Position numbers and translations under genes: made by a program. Below are positions 1 through 8,756 of a stretch of 64,000 nucleotides of DNA, piece after piece (positions within the stretch are counted from its first letter, which is position 1; each line of letters begins with the position of its first letter). The stretch covers positions 1 through 64,000 of the forward strand of contig JALAGS010000219.1 of NCBI GenBank assembly GCA_022712315.1, written 5' to 3'. The notes under the pieces are model-generated. The model did no database searches. It was not told where the DNA came from and saw only the letters and a program-made list of their open reading frames with translations. Source of the DNA: Sphingobacterium sp. GTDB lineage: Bacteria; Bacteroidota; Bacteroidia; Sphingobacteriales; Sphingobacteriaceae.

Positions 1-17
1 CTTTTAAAAAATATTTA

Positions 18-25
18 TATATTTG
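18..25 (+). promoter_or_regulatory. -7 promoter element (TATATTTG)
   Basis: The octamer matches the Bacteroidota sigma-A -7 consensus TAnnTTTG exactly. The matching -33 TTG would fall before the window starts, so only half of the promoter can be judged. Transcription from here would begin near position 32 and run to the terminator at 347-376. Confidence 0.45.
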
Positions 26-82
26 TATCGTTATCTGATTTACAGGTAAATAGGAAGGCGAGCAAAAAGGACTGACTTGATT

Positions 83-205
83 ATGAATCGAACTAGCCAT
101 GAAATTGATTTTATAACAAAGACATGTGATGAAAGTTGTTTGAAATTGCCGCCTGATAAGTGCATATACGGATTCGATTATGCAGCAGGAAATAAAAGAA
201 AATAA
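83..205 (+). CDS. tiny hypothetical ORF, 40 aa
   Basis: An ATG-initiated 40-codon frame between a consensus -7 element and a strong terminator. The peptide has four cysteines (three in a CDESC...KC arrangement) and no membrane segment or signal peptide. It overlaps the next small frame (180-317) by 26 bp. I recognise no family. It could be a real small protein, a leader peptide, or chance within a small RNA; only its position inside a promoter-terminator unit argues for it. Confidence 0.2.
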   Translation: MNRTSHEIDFITKTCDESCLKLPPDKCIYGFDYAAGNKRK

Positions 206-317
206 CAAGATAAAAAGAATGAAACAAAATTACTCTCCAAAAACAAGTTTATTGGTTGCTTCGGTAGAAGGATCTGTTGTTACCCTAAAAAGTGACAAGA
301 AACGAATGTGTTGTTAA
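180..317 (+). CDS. tiny hypothetical ORF, 45 aa, ends Cys-Cys
   Basis: A 45-codon frame that ends 29 bp before the terminator hairpin at 347. The N-terminal third is rich in Lys and Glu, the middle (TSLLVASVEGSVV) is hydrophobic, and the peptide ends RMCC. A second in-frame ATG at 219 would give a 32-residue form. Its layout, a polar leader and a cysteine-ended core, vaguely resembles a peptide precursor, but no modifying enzyme is visible here and the neighbouring left sequence is outside the window. Function unknown; coding status uncertain. Confidence 0.25.
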   Translation: MQQEIKENNKIKRMKQNYSPKTSLLVASVEGSVVTLKSDKKRMCC

Positions 318-346
318 AATTTCTCTCTTACACTCTCTTATATTAG

Positions 347-376
347 AAAAGGGAAGCCGAGGCTTCCCTTTTACAA
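347..376 (+). terminator. intrinsic terminator
   Basis: Self-complementary AAAAGGGAAGC / GCTTCCCTTTT stem (347-357 and 362-372) around a CGAG loop, followed by T-rich sequence. It closes the small unit at 18-317 and lies 74 bp before the TonB receptor start. Confidence 0.8.
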
Positions 377-449
377 AGTTTTAACAATGAAGCAAGTATC
401 GATTGGCGTTGGCACTTGTTTTAGATTCACCATTAAACTGAATAAATTT

Positions 450-3047
450 ATGAAAAAAAATGCTATTTTTCGAATTAGCGTCATTTTTAGCTTGCTTTTA
501 ACAGGTTCTTACCATACCTACGCGCAAGTAGAAAACCCTAAACCTATTATAAATGCCTCGTTAACAGGTACCGTAATTGACGCCGTAACAAAAGAGCCCC
601 TGCAAGGCGTAACGGTTCAGTTGGAAGCCGTTACACACCAGGTGAAAACCGACAGTAAAGGCGTTTTTCAGTTTGTAACTGGACAAAAATTGCCATTTTC
701 ATTGATCGTATCCATTGTTGGTTATCAAACTCGTCATATCGTGGTGGACCATTCTCCAGCAGTGATTGAGCTTACCCCACGATTGGAAGCATTGGATCAA
801 GTAGTGGTCACCGCACGCCGTCGTAAGGAGCAGTTGCAGGATGTTCCGATTCCCGTATCGATTATTCGTGGCGCAGCATTGGAGGATGCAGGGGCATTTA
901 ATGTCAATCGACTAAAAGAGCTTGTACCTACAGTTCAGTTATATGCATCGAATGCGCGTAATACGACGCTTAATATCCGGGGGCTGGGCTCTACTTATGG
1001 GCTCACCAATGATGGGATCGATCCTGGTGTAGGATTTTATCTTGATGGTGTATATATTGCCCGCCCTGCCGCGACTTGGCTGGACTTTATTGATATCGAC
1101 CAGATAGAGGTGCTGCGTGGACCTCAAGGTACACTCTTTGGAAAGAATACAACAGCAGGTGCATTTAATATAACCTCACGTTTACCACAATTCACACCAG
1201 AAGCCAATGTGGAAGTCAGCTACGGAAACCAAGGTTTTATTCAGGCGAAGACTTCAATCTCAGGGCCATTGGCCAAAAACCTCGCTGCGAGAGCTTCTTT
1301 CTCTGGCACACAACGGGATGGAAACTTGTTTAATGTACATACCAATAGGAAGATCAATGATATCAACAACCTGGGCTTTAGAGGGCAATTGCTGTTTACC
1401 CCAACCGAGAATATCAAACTGGTGCTTTCGGGTGATGTGTCATCACAGAAACCCGATGGTTACGGCTGGGCGGTTGCCGGAGTTGTAAAAACACAGCGTG
1501 CGGACTACAGACAATTTGATGCAATTATTAAAGATCTTGGCTACGAGTTGCCTTATAAAAGTGCCTTCGAGCGTAAGATAGATTTGGATACGCAATCTAA
1601 AGCTGATAATAAATTGGGTGGGGTCGCATTGAATGCCGATATCAAGATTGGAGAAGGGACACTGACCTCAACTTCTGCGTGGCGGACATGGACATGGGTT
1701 CCGCTCAATGACCGCGATTATTTAGGACTTCCGGTATACACCGTTTCAGCAGGTAATTCCGTCCATAACCAGTGGTCACAGGAGTTCAGATACTCTGGTA
1801 AAATCAGTGAAAAGGTCAGCGGCGTTGTTGGTTTATTTGGCCTTTGGCAGGATCTGGGCACAGATCCCGTACATACCGAAGAAACAGGATCTGCCTTTTG
1901 GCGTTTTCAAAAAAGCTCTACCAGTGCTTTGTGGCAGACACCGGGATTATTTGACAATTTTGGAATCAAGACCGTTTACGGGATTAAAAGCACAAGCTTG
2001 GCAGCCTATACACAGATTGATTGGGCTGTGACGCCAAAATTACATATCCTCCCTGGGCTGCGCTACAATTACGATAAAAAGGTGGCCAACTACGATAGGC
2101 AGACCTATGGTGGTTTGCAGACGTCAGACCCGGCACTGCTTGCCTTAAAGAACGGTGTATATACCAATCAGACTTTTGATGTCAATGCGGATGCAGACAA
2201 TTTCTCTGGTCAACTCTCCGCAAGATATCGCTTCAATCCAAAGATAAATGCTTACGCAACGTATTCCATCAGCTATAAACCTGTCGGTATCAACGTCGGT
2301 GGATTGCCGACAGCCAATGGAGCAGTGTTGCTGGATCTCGCTGAAGTAAAACCTGAGGCTGTCCGTCATAAGGAAATTGGTGTGAAGACAAATCCAACAC
2401 GCAGTTCACTCCTCAATCTGACCGTCTACCAAACAGATATCAAAGACTATCAGACCCAAGTGCAGACTCCTGAACCTGGGGTGAACCGTGGTTATCTGGC
2501 CAATGCCGAAAAGGTGCGTGTAAAGGGAGTTGAATTGGATGGAAACATCAACATCGGACATTTTCTCCGATTGAATGGAGCACTGGCCTATACAGATGCC
2601 AAGTATGTCAAATTTACCAATGCACCTGTCCCTTTAGAAGAGGTTGGCGGAGCTCAGGCTTTTAAAGACATCTCTGGGGGCGTCCTTCCTGGTGTTTCCA
2701 AATGGTCCTGGTCGCTGGGTGGCGAAGCGAATAAAAGCGGTAAACTAATCGGGATTAATGGATCTTACTTTTTAGGTGCAGACCTATTTCACCGTTCTAA
2801 ATTTTCGTCCAGCTCTTCGCCATCCCAATACCTAAATATTGATGCCTATTCGGTCTTGAACGCCAGGCTAGGATTCAGGGGATCGAATGGTATTTCGGTG
2901 TTTGTGTGGAGTAGAAATCTAACAAATAAAGATTACTACGAGCAGTTGCTGGCGGCACCTGGAAGTTATGGGCAATACGCAGGTGTAGTTGCAGATCCAA
3001 GGACTTACGGCGTGACACTGCGATACAATTGGAAACAAGGGAATTAA
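450..3047 (+). CDS. TonB-dependent outer-membrane receptor, ferric-siderophore type
   Basis: Outer-membrane active importer powered by TonB. The start at 450 is preferred over 387 because it begins a normal signal peptide (MKKNAIFRIS to TYAQ, residues 1-26). After it come a CarboxypepD_reg-like domain (about 38-110), the plug beginning VVVTARRRKEQLQDVPIPV with PQGTLFGKNTTAGAFNI, and a long beta barrel ending in an aromatic strand (TLRYNW). The plug and the C-terminal YYEQLL...GQYAGVVADPRTYGV region resemble the FyuA/pesticin-receptor group, so an iron chelate is the likeliest substrate. No SusD partner follows. It precedes an ECF sigma/anti-sigma pair but is separated from it by a terminator. 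Family is secure; substrate is inferred. Confidence 0.9.
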   Translation: MKKNAIFRISVIFSLLLTGSYHTYAQVENPKPIINASLTGTVIDAVTKEPLQGVTVQLEAVTHQVKTDSKGVFQFVTGQKLPFSLIVSIVGYQTRHIVVDHSPAVIELTPRLEALDQVVVTARRRKEQLQDVPIPVSIIRGAALEDAGAFNVNRLKELVPTVQLYASNARNTTLNIRGLGSTYGLTNDGIDPGVGFYLDGVYIARPAATWLDFIDIDQIEVLRGPQGTLFGKNTTAGAFNITSRLPQFTPEANVEVSYGNQGFIQAKTSISGPLAKNLAARASFSGTQRDGNLFNVHTNRKINDINNLGFRGQLLFTPTENIKLVLSGDVSSQKPDGYGWAVAGVVKTQRADYRQFDAIIKDLGYELPYKSAFERKIDLDTQSKADNKLGGVALNADIKIGEGTLTSTSAWRTWTWVPLNDRDYLGLPVYTVSAGNSVHNQWSQEFRYSGKISEKVSGVVGLFGLWQDLGTDPVHTEETGSAFWRFQKSSTSALWQTPGLFDNFGIKTVYGIKSTSLAAYTQIDWAVTPKLHILPGLRYNYDKKVANYDRQTYGGLQTSDPALLALKNGVYTNQTFDVNADADNFSGQLSARYRFNPKINAYATYSISYKPVGINVGGLPTANGAVLLDLAEVKPEAVRHKEIGVKTNPTRSSLLNLTVYQTDIKDYQTQVQTPEPGVNRGYLANAEKVRVKGVELDGNINIGHFLRLNGALAYTDAKYVKFTNAPVPLEEVGGAQAFKDISGGVLPGVSKWSWSLGGEANKSGKLIGINGSYFLGADLFHRSKFSSSSSPSQYLNIDAYSVLNARLGFRGSNGISVFVWSRNLTNKDYYEQLLAAPGSYGQYAGVVADPRTYGVTLRYNWKQGN

Positions 3048-3075
3048 ATCCGTAATTCATATTATATTCTTATCG

Positions 3076-3110
3076 ACCGTCTCCATTTTATCATGGGGAC
3101 GGTTTTTGTT
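3076..3110 (+). terminator. intrinsic terminator
   Basis: Stem 3076-3086 pairs with 3093-3103 with one G-T wobble, followed by a T tract. It ends the TonB receptor transcript. Confidence 0.8.
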
Positions 3111-3191
3111 TTTTCGGTTATTTTCAATAGCTCCTTTTTTTATATATGGAAATTTGTATATTAAATCATCATTAAGGTGAATGATTTGCGC

Positions 3192-3740
3192 ATGAACGAA
3201 AAAGAGCTTTTACAACACTATAAAACAAGCGGTGACTTGTCTACACTGGGGAAACTATATTCGCCCTATATGTCTTTGCTTTATGGTGTGTGCTTTAAAT
3301 ACTTACAGGATCCCGATCGTAGTCAGGATGCTGTGATGCAGATATTTGAAGAGCTGATACCGAAGCTTCGTCAATATGAAGTCGATAATTTTAAGAGCTG
3401 GTTACACGTTTACAGTAAAAATTATTGCCTTATGCAATTACGTAAGGATAAGCGGACGACGCAGGTTGATATTGAAAACAATTTGTTTGAAAGCGAACAA
3501 AAGCTAAATGATAGCAGTGAAGCGAAGTGGGAAGAAAAGGATTTCGAGAAACTGGAAGGCTGTATGCAAACTTTAAACCGCGAACAAGAGGAATGTGTAC
3601 GTTTGTTTTATCTCGAGCAAAAATGTTATAAAGATATTGCAGATTTGACTGGATATGACTTGAATAAGGTCAAAAGTGCTATTCAAAATGGAAAGCGCAA
3701 TCTGAAAATCTGTATGGAAAGGAAAGAAAATGGAAAATAA
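3192..3740 (+). CDS. ECF-type RNA polymerase sigma factor
   Basis: A 182-residue sigma-70 family protein. Region 2 lies at about residues 20-90 (LYGVCFKYLQDPDRSQDAVM, then WLHVYSKNYCLMQLRKDKR) and region 4 helix-turn-helix at about 120-175 (LNREQEECVRLFYLEQKCYKDIADLTGYDLNKVKSAIQNG, cited in part). The ATG at 3192 is chosen over a GTG at 3177. The length fits the ECF class. Its stop overlaps the start of the next gene by 11 bp, a usual arrangement for a sigma factor and its membrane anti-sigma partner. Which genes it controls cannot be read from here. Confidence 0.85.
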   Translation: MNEKELLQHYKTSGDLSTLGKLYSPYMSLLYGVCFKYLQDPDRSQDAVMQIFEELIPKLRQYEVDNFKSWLHVYSKNYCLMQLRKDKRTTQVDIENNLFESEQKLNDSSEAKWEEKDFEKLEGCMQTLNREQEECVRLFYLEQKCYKDIADLTGYDLNKVKSAIQNGKRNLKICMERKENGK

Positions 3741-4437
3741 TTATCAATTATCAAGGATCCATAATTACATCCATGGTTTGATGAGTAAGGAGGAGATGTT
3801 TCAGTTGGAACGTGAAGCGCTGGAAGATCCCTTTTTACAAGATGCCATCGATGGTTACCGATTGCAAAATGGTGTGGATGCCCGGCAATTGAGCCTCTTA
3901 CAACAGCGCCTCAATCGTAGGGTGGAAGATACTGTTGCAACAAGACACGCCCAGTATTTCACATGGCAGCGTTTGGCCATAGGTGCTACCGCAGGTGTAC
4001 TGTTTGTGACTTTATTGGCCCTGCTATATTTTAAACATTTTAGCGGTAAAGCTGAGCGCACAACGGATGTAGAATTAAGTGAACCTGAAAATAGGGTATC
4101 TGTTCAACCTTTGCTGGACGGGGGGGATGCAACACCCCGTGAAGGATGGAAAATTTTTGAACAGTACCTCAATCAGAAGTCTGGAGCGCCTGCAGGAGGT
4201 GGCGAAATTATTGTCAATTTTACGATCGACAAAAATGGAGTGCCCACCAATATTGCTGCCGAAGGGCAACCCGATCAATCACTCTATAATGAAACGGTTC
4301 GCCTTCTCCAGAATGGACCAAAATGGCAGGGAACAAAAGGACGTTTAAAGATTGTTTTCCCCGCGAAAGCGGAAAATAATCCGGCACAAGCAGCTGTCAT
4401 TAAACCTCCGCATTGTTTTGGAATTGAGAAGAAATAG
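3730..4437 (+). CDS. probable anti-sigma factor with TonB_C-like periplasmic domain
   Basis: A 235-residue protein translationally coupled to the ECF sigma gene. Residues 1-80 are polar and helical with a short acidic-rich helix segment (MSKEEMFQLEREAL), one transmembrane segment spans about 84-101 (IGATAGVLFVTLLALLY), and residues about 140-215 form a periplasmic domain (GGEIIVNFTIDKNGVPTNI...) that resembles the C-terminal fold of TonB energy transducers. The gene order supports an anti-sigma role. The TonB_C resemblance is from sequence pattern only. The tail ends KPPHCFGIEKK. A plain membrane protein of unknown role is the alternative. Confidence 0.6.
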   Translation: MENNYQLSRIHNYIHGLMSKEEMFQLEREALEDPFLQDAIDGYRLQNGVDARQLSLLQQRLNRRVEDTVATRHAQYFTWQRLAIGATAGVLFVTLLALLYFKHFSGKAERTTDVELSEPENRVSVQPLLDGGDATPREGWKIFEQYLNQKSGAPAGGGEIIVNFTIDKNGVPTNIAAEGQPDQSLYNETVRLLQNGPKWQGTKGRLKIVFPAKAENNPAQAAVIKPPHCFGIEKK

Positions 4438-4452
4438 AGATCGGTTTTAAAT

Positions 4453-4482
4453 AACAGCCCATTTTGTAAGAAATGGGCTGTT
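4453..4482. terminator. bidirectional terminator
   Basis: Perfect 12-bp stem (4453-4464 with 4471-4482) between the convergent anti-sigma (+) and nitroreductase (-) genes. It can serve both directions. Confidence 0.85.
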
Positions 4483-4505
4483 ATTCTATAAGAGAGGAAT
4501 ACAGT

Positions 4506-5069
4506 TTACTCTTCCCAACGAATTTTATCTGCAATGGGTGTACGGATAGGTTCACGCGCTTCAGATTGGTGGTGTCCTAAGTAGAATAGACCAATACATT
4601 TTTGATTTTCTTCGAGATTTAAGAAACCACCCAAGTGATTGATTAAACCTGGAGTCGCCCAGTATCCACCGATATTTAGCGAGTGTGCAGCCAACCACAT
4701 GTTTTCAACAGCAGCAGCCGTACAAGCCAATTCTTCCCATTCAGGAACTTCGCCCGTATAATTGACAACAATCGCAATGGCAACGTTTGACTGTGTTGCT
4801 TTTTTGCCCATTGTTATTTCAGTTGCTTCAGTATATTTCTCTGTAGGTGTTACTGACTTGTAGATACGTGATAATTCGGTGCCTAAACGTTCTAATCCCT
4901 CTTTGCGGAAGATCACAAAACGCCAAGGTTGTGTTCTTTTGTGTGTTGGAGCAGCATTGGCCGCTTCCAAGATACTCAAGATATCTTCTTTACTGACTTC
5001 TTCTTCAGTAAAGGAAGCTTGAAATACGGATCTTCTGTAGTGTATTGCTTTTAATACGTCGTTTTTCAT
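4506..5069 (-). CDS. nitroreductase family protein (YdjA-like)
   Basis: A 187-residue FMN-dependent NAD(P)H oxidoreductase of the nitroreductase superfamily. The N-terminal HYRRSVFQASF and the following AANAAPTHKRTQPWRFVIF carry the FMN-phosphate and substrate-pocket pattern of the short single-domain YdjA type. GLFYLGHHQSEAREP near the C-terminus is typical of this family. Physiological substrate unknown. It starts 17 bp after pepT on the same strand and probably shares the pepT promoter. Confidence 0.85.
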   Translation of the reverse strand: MKNDVLKAIHYRRSVFQASFTEEEVSKEDILSILEAANAAPTHKRTQPWRFVIFRKEGLERLGTELSRIYKSVTPTEKYTEATEITMGKKATQSNVAIAIVVNYTGEVPEWEELACTAAAVENMWLAAHSLNIGGYWATPGLINHLGGFLNLEENQKCIGLFYLGHHQSEAREPIRTPIADKIRWEE

Positions 5070-5086
5070 TATAATTTATTTTTCCT

Positions 5087-6349
5087 TTATGCTTTTTCTT
5101 CCCATAAAGATACAACATGCAAAATTGTTTTGACGGCTTTTTCCATATCTTGTACAGCTACCCACTCTTGTTTTCCGTGGAAAGCATGCCCTCCAGCAAA
5201 AATATTTGGACAAGGTAAGCCCATAAACGAAAGGCGGGAGCCATCTGTTCCACCACGGATACTTCTTCTTTCGGCCACCATTCCTGCACGGTTGATGGCT
5301 TCCATACCGATTTCCATAATTTCAGGATGCTGATCCAGCACTTCTTTCATATTACGGTATTGTTCTTTTACGACAAAAGTATAGGTGCAGTTTGGATATT
5401 GTTCCACAATCGATTTTGCGATGCCTTCCAGCTCATCTTCATGTTTCTTTAGATTGGCTGTAACGTGGTCGCGTACGATAAATTGAATTTCAGCTTTTTC
5501 CACAGATCCACTGATATGAACAGGGTGTACAAAGCCGTCTTTTTTGTTGGTGCTTTCAGGTGAAAGTCGATCTTTTGGTAGTGCGTCAATTACCGCACTG
5601 GCGATTTTGATGGCACTTTGCATTTTACCCTTAGCAAAGCCCGGATGTACGGATACACCATGAATAGTTAATGTAGCTCCATCCGCTGAAAATGTTTCAT
5701 CCTCAATGGTTCCAGCTCTTTCGCCATCCATTGTATAAGCAAAATCTGCTGCTAAACGTTTCAAATCTGCTTTATCAACACCTCTGCCAATCTCTTCATC
5801 TGGTGTGAAAAGAATTTTGATATCACCATGTTTGATTTCAGGATGTTTCATTAATAAACGGGCAGCATCCATGATTTCGGCCACACCTGCTTTGTCATCT
5901 GCACCCAACAAAGTGGTGCCACTCGCTGTAATGATATCATTGCCAATTTGATTGGCTAGATCGGGATGTTCGGCGTATTTGATGATAATAGTCTTGTCGT
6001 CAGGAAGCACAAGATCCTGGCCCTGATAATTAGGATGAACCAGTGGTTTAACATCTTTTCCAGAAGAGTCCGGAGATGTATCCATATGAGAACAGAAGCA
6101 GATAACAGGAACTTGCTTTGCAGTATTGGATGGAATAGTTGCATAGATATATCCATTTTCATCCATTGCTGCGTCTGAAATACCCAATGCTAGCAACTCC
6201 GCTACAAGTAACTTTCCAAGGTTCTTTTGCTTTTCCGTAGAAGGACATGTTGGTGAATTTGCATCAGATTGTGTGTCAATCTGTACATAGCGTTGAAATC
6301 TTTCGGATACCGAAAAATCACTTATGTTGTTGATCTCAAATGTGCTCAT
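5087..6349 (-). CDS. pepT: peptidase T, tripeptide aminopeptidase
   Basis: Cytoplasmic di-zinc M20B peptidase of 420 residues that removes the N-terminal residue of tripeptides. Metal and catalytic sites are all visible: CFCSHMDTSPD (His88, Asp90), GADDKAGVAEIM (bridging Asp about 151), FTPDEEIGRG (Glu185, Glu186), TMDGE, and IRGGTDGSRLSFMGLPCPN with the late HAFHGKQEW ligand histidine. Length is normal for the family. It is the first gene of a two-gene run with the nitroreductase and has a well-formed promoter at 6381-6411. Confidence 0.95.
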   Translation of the reverse strand: MSTFEINNISDFSVSERFQRYVQIDTQSDANSPTCPSTEKQKNLGKLLVAELLALGISDAAMDENGYIYATIPSNTAKQVPVICFCSHMDTSPDSSGKDVKPLVHPNYQGQDLVLPDDKTIIIKYAEHPDLANQIGNDIITASGTTLLGADDKAGVAEIMDAARLLMKHPEIKHGDIKILFTPDEEIGRGVDKADLKRLAADFAYTMDGERAGTIEDETFSADGATLTIHGVSVHPGFAKGKMQSAIKIASAVIDALPKDRLSPESTNKKDGFVHPVHISGSVEKAEIQFIVRDHVTANLKKHEDELEGIAKSIVEQYPNCTYTFVVKEQYRNMKEVLDQHPEIMEIGMEAINRAGMVAERRSIRGGTDGSRLSFMGLPCPNIFAGGHAFHGKQEWVAVQDMEKAVKTILHVVSLWEEKA

Positions 6350-6380
6350 TTTCTAATAGCCTTAATGTGATAAGGGTGGT

Positions 6381-6411
6381 CAAACTTAGATAAATTGCTT
6401 TTTATTTGCAA
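6381..6411 (-). promoter_or_regulatory. pepT promoter, TTG-N20-TAAGTTTG
   Basis: On the minus strand a -33 TTG (6409-6411), a 20-nt spacer and a consensus -7 TAAGTTTG (6381-6388). The start would fall near 6374, about 25 nt before the ATG. The stretch around the -7 is shared with the promoters at 33753 and 17620. Confidence 0.7.
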
Positions 6412-6646
6412 TTTAATTTGGTTGCATTTACAAACAATTTGTCCCTACTCCACAGGTTTAATTCTATTTGTTAACAAACTGACAATAACTGACACGTATA
6501 GGAGGGGGGCGATCCTAATTCCCGCTGAAAGGAATTTATTGTTATCTATAATTTATTGCTACATACAATGTGCTGTAGCGCTTTTGAACAGTAAAGTTTT
6601 ACCCATAGCTATGTGAGCAGAAATCTTGGATGATCCCACATTAAAA
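6412..6646. other. intergenic, no gene recognised
   Basis: Nothing convincing is seen here. A 73-codon plus-strand frame at 6395-6616 overlaps the pepT promoter and has no family resemblance. Confidence 0.5.
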
Positions 6647-6682
6647 AAAAAGGACCTGTCAAATCGTTGATAGGTCCTTTTT
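6647..6682 (-). terminator. intrinsic terminator
   Basis: Stem 6651-6662 with 6667-6678 (one G-T wobble, ATCG loop) followed, on the minus strand, by a long U tract. It ends the DUF4197 gene. Confidence 0.85.
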
Positions 6683-6699
6683 CACATGTAAATCGTTTT

Positions 6700-7518
6700 C
6701 TATTTCTTTTCGTCTGCGTAACCAAATACCTTCTGTAAAATATTAGTATTTCTACTGCCGCCTATGTTCTGTCTAATTTTTGACTCCTGGTCGGCAACTT
6801 TGATAAATAGACCGTCTATCGCTTTCTGCGTAACGTAGGCAGTAAGATTTGTCTCCACTTTATTGCCTAATGGGAGATTGTTATAAGCTGAGGTCAATTG
6901 TGTCCAATACTGGTCCACATTGTTTGTACCCATGGCAGATTTAATAACAGGACTAAATTTGTTCGTTAACTCTGTCGATGTATTTGTTTTAAAAAACGTT
7001 GTCGCGGCGTCTTCTTTGCTGCCTAGAAGAATATTGGTCGCATCTGTAATCGTCATCTTCGAAAGTGCATTGACAAATACTGGGGCAGCCTCTTTAACGG
7101 CTCCCTCCGCAGCTCTGTTCATGCTCTGTATAAACTGATCGCACAATTTCCCCATCCCAACAGCACGAAGCGTTTTTTCTACTTTCTGTGCTTCGGCAGG
7201 CATCAAAATCTTTACTGCTGCATCTCCCAAAAAACCATCCTTCTTGGCTAGAGATTCGATACTCAGATTTAAGCCGTTGCTTAAAGCCTGTTTGATTCCC
7301 AACGATGCATCCTTATTGGACAAAGATGCCAAGGTATTCGATTTTGATGCTATTGCGGTCGTATTTGTTGTTGTCGTTGTTTTGGTACTGTCGGTCTGGC
7401 CCTGATTTGCTTTTGCCAATGTCTCACTGATTTTCTTAAAAATCTGTGCTTCGCTTGCAGTGGAATAAAGCAGTCCGGAGACAAATAGTGTACAATATAA
7501 TAGTGGAAATTTCATCAT
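6700..7518 (-). CDS. DUF4197 domain protein, secreted
   Basis: A 272-residue exported protein with a signal peptide (residues 1-24, ending SEAQ) and a low-complexity Thr/Ser/Asn linker (about 42-62). A DUF4197 domain then fills most of the rest: LGIKQALSNGLNLSIESLAK, DGFLGDAAVKILMP, FVNALSKMTITDATNILLGS, DAATTFFK. This is a periplasmic family of unknown biochemical role found widely in Bacteroidota and Proteobacteria. A consensus -7 (TAATTTTG, 7535-7542 on the minus strand) lies just upstream. Monocistronic, with its own terminator. Family assignment is by pattern. Confidence 0.85.
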   Translation of the reverse strand: MMKFPLLYCTLFVSGLLYSTASEAQIFKKISETLAKANQGQTDSTKTTTTTNTTAIASKSNTLASLSNKDASLGIKQALSNGLNLSIESLAKKDGFLGDAAVKILMPAEAQKVEKTLRAVGMGKLCDQFIQSMNRAAEGAVKEAAPVFVNALSKMTITDATNILLGSKEDAATTFFKTNTSTELTNKFSPVIKSAMGTNNVDQYWTQLTSAYNNLPLGNKVETNLTAYVTQKAIDGLFIKVADQESKIRQNIGGSRNTNILQKVFGYADEKK

Positions 7519-7684
7519 GTTTTTATTTTGCTGTCAAAATTAAACATATCGACTGTTAATTTATGTGAAAGTTTAAACCAATTGCCAGGAAACATAGCTA
7601 TTGTCTGGAATCGTAGCAGATACGCTACAGCGTGCTGAGTCGCTATTCCTGATGCGGTGTAAATAAAAGCTGTCCCACAAAATA

Positions 7685-7715
7685 AAACAGCAGATCCTAA
7701 GCGAACCTGCTGTTT
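7685..7715 (-). terminator. intrinsic terminator
   Basis: Nine-base-pair stem AAACAGCAG / CTGCTGTTT (7685-7693, 7707-7715) immediately downstream of the minus-strand EEP gene. Confidence 0.65.
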
Positions 7716-7746
7716 GTGTTATAGGGTTGTTGTTATTAACAAGACA

Positions 7747-8583
7747 TTATTTCCAGGAGAGTGTCGTTGCTACTGGAAAGTGATCCGACGGAAATTTATT
7801 CATGTAGGTGTCGGTCAGGATACCATATTTTTTTACCTGGAAAGGTTTGGTGATAAAGATATGGTCTATGCGGCCTGTTGGTCTGATGCTTTTGCCCCAT
7901 CCGTTAAAGGAAGAATTCGGTTCATATTTGAAAGGAGCCAATTCATGTACATCAGTGACCACTTTGCTATTGGCCAAGGTGAAGTAAGCATCATCTTTTT
8001 CATCGACGTTGAAGTCGCCTGTTAAAATTAGTGGTAGGTCTTTGGCAAACTCTTTTGCTTTTGTCAGAATCAATTTTGCACTTTCGGTACGTGCAGTACG
8101 GCCGATATGGTCAAAGTGCGTGTTCATGAAGATGAAGCGTTTTTTGTTGGCCTTGTCTTCAAAAATACCCCAGGTACAGATCCGCGGTAGTGCTGCATCC
8201 CAGCCTTTATTCGGGTGTTCGGTATCTGTGGCTGAAAGCCAGAAAGTTCCACTCTTTATCGCTTTAAAGCGATTTGTATTGTAATAAATCGCCGAGTGCT
8301 CGCCCTCTTGTGCACCATCGTCGCGACCTACACCCACGTAATCAAATCCAGGAAGGAGCTTTTTGAGATCTTGAACCTGATCAAAAAAACCTTCTTGGAT
8401 ACCAAAGATATCAAAACCATGGTATTTGATCAGATTGGTAAGCGGGACTTTCCGGTCGTTCCACATGTTATCGACATCGACGGTATTTCTTTGGCGGATA
8501 TTATAGCTGGCTGCAATAAATTCCTGCCCATACGATAGGAAGGATAAACACAGTGCTATAACGAAAAAAAGACTTTTTTTCAT
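7747..8583 (-). CDS. secreted endonuclease/exonuclease/phosphatase family protein
   Basis: A 278-residue metal-dependent phosphodiesterase of the EEP (DNase I-like) fold with a signal peptide (1-19, ending LSYGQ). Active-site motifs are present: ASYNIR, FGIQEGF (metal Glu), FMNTHFDH, LTGDFNV (catalytic Asp/Asn) and the final SDHFPV. Secreted Bacteroidota members act on nucleic acids, sugar phosphates or lipid headgroups, and the sequence does not decide which. It lies beside a glycerophosphodiester phosphodiesterase gene, and both carry the same 22-bp upstream element (8638 and 9570), suggesting co-regulation. Confidence 0.88.
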   Translation of the reverse strand: MKKSLFFVIALCLSFLSYGQEFIAASYNIRQRNTVDVDNMWNDRKVPLTNLIKYHGFDIFGIQEGFFDQVQDLKKLLPGFDYVGVGRDDGAQEGEHSAIYYNTNRFKAIKSGTFWLSATDTEHPNKGWDAALPRICTWGIFEDKANKKRFIFMNTHFDHIGRTARTESAKLILTKAKEFAKDLPLILTGDFNVDEKDDAYFTLANSKVVTDVHELAPFKYEPNSSFNGWGKSIRPTGRIDHIFITKPFQVKKYGILTDTYMNKFPSDHFPVATTLSWK

Positions 8584-8637
8584 TTATTTGAATTATTTAT
8601 GCTATTTATGAGTGATCTTCATGTGTTTAAATGAACT

Positions 8638-8659
8638 CGTTTCACTCGGTTATTTGTTC
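8638..8659 (-). promoter_or_regulatory. shared 22-bp upstream element, copy 1
   Basis: The core CGTTTCACTCGGT plus a following ATTT.TTC matches the copy at 9570-9591 at 20 of 22 positions. It lies 55 bp before the EEP start codon. No TAnnTTTG promoter is visible here, so the element may be part of an alternative promoter or an activator site. Confidence 0.5.
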
Positions 8660-8740
8660 ATCATTTATTCTTTATATAAAGGCAATCATGCTGCCTCGGG
8701 CGACACGAGTGTTTAGTTTCATCGCTATAAATGTCCTTTG

Positions 8741-8750
8741 TTCACTCGGT
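8741..8750. repeat. third TTCACTCGGT copy
   Basis: The ten-base core of the shared element recurs seven bases beyond the GDPD stop codon, without the flanking conserved bases. It may be a chance or degenerate copy. Confidence 0.3.
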
Positions 8751-8756
8751 TTGTCC

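Noticed and set aside
6395..6616. 73-codon plus-strand frame
   Set aside because: Overlaps the pepT promoter, hydrophobic by chance, no family resemblance or promoter of its own.
7714..8025. 103-codon plus-strand frame
   Set aside because: Fully antisense to the EEP gene, which has clear motifs.
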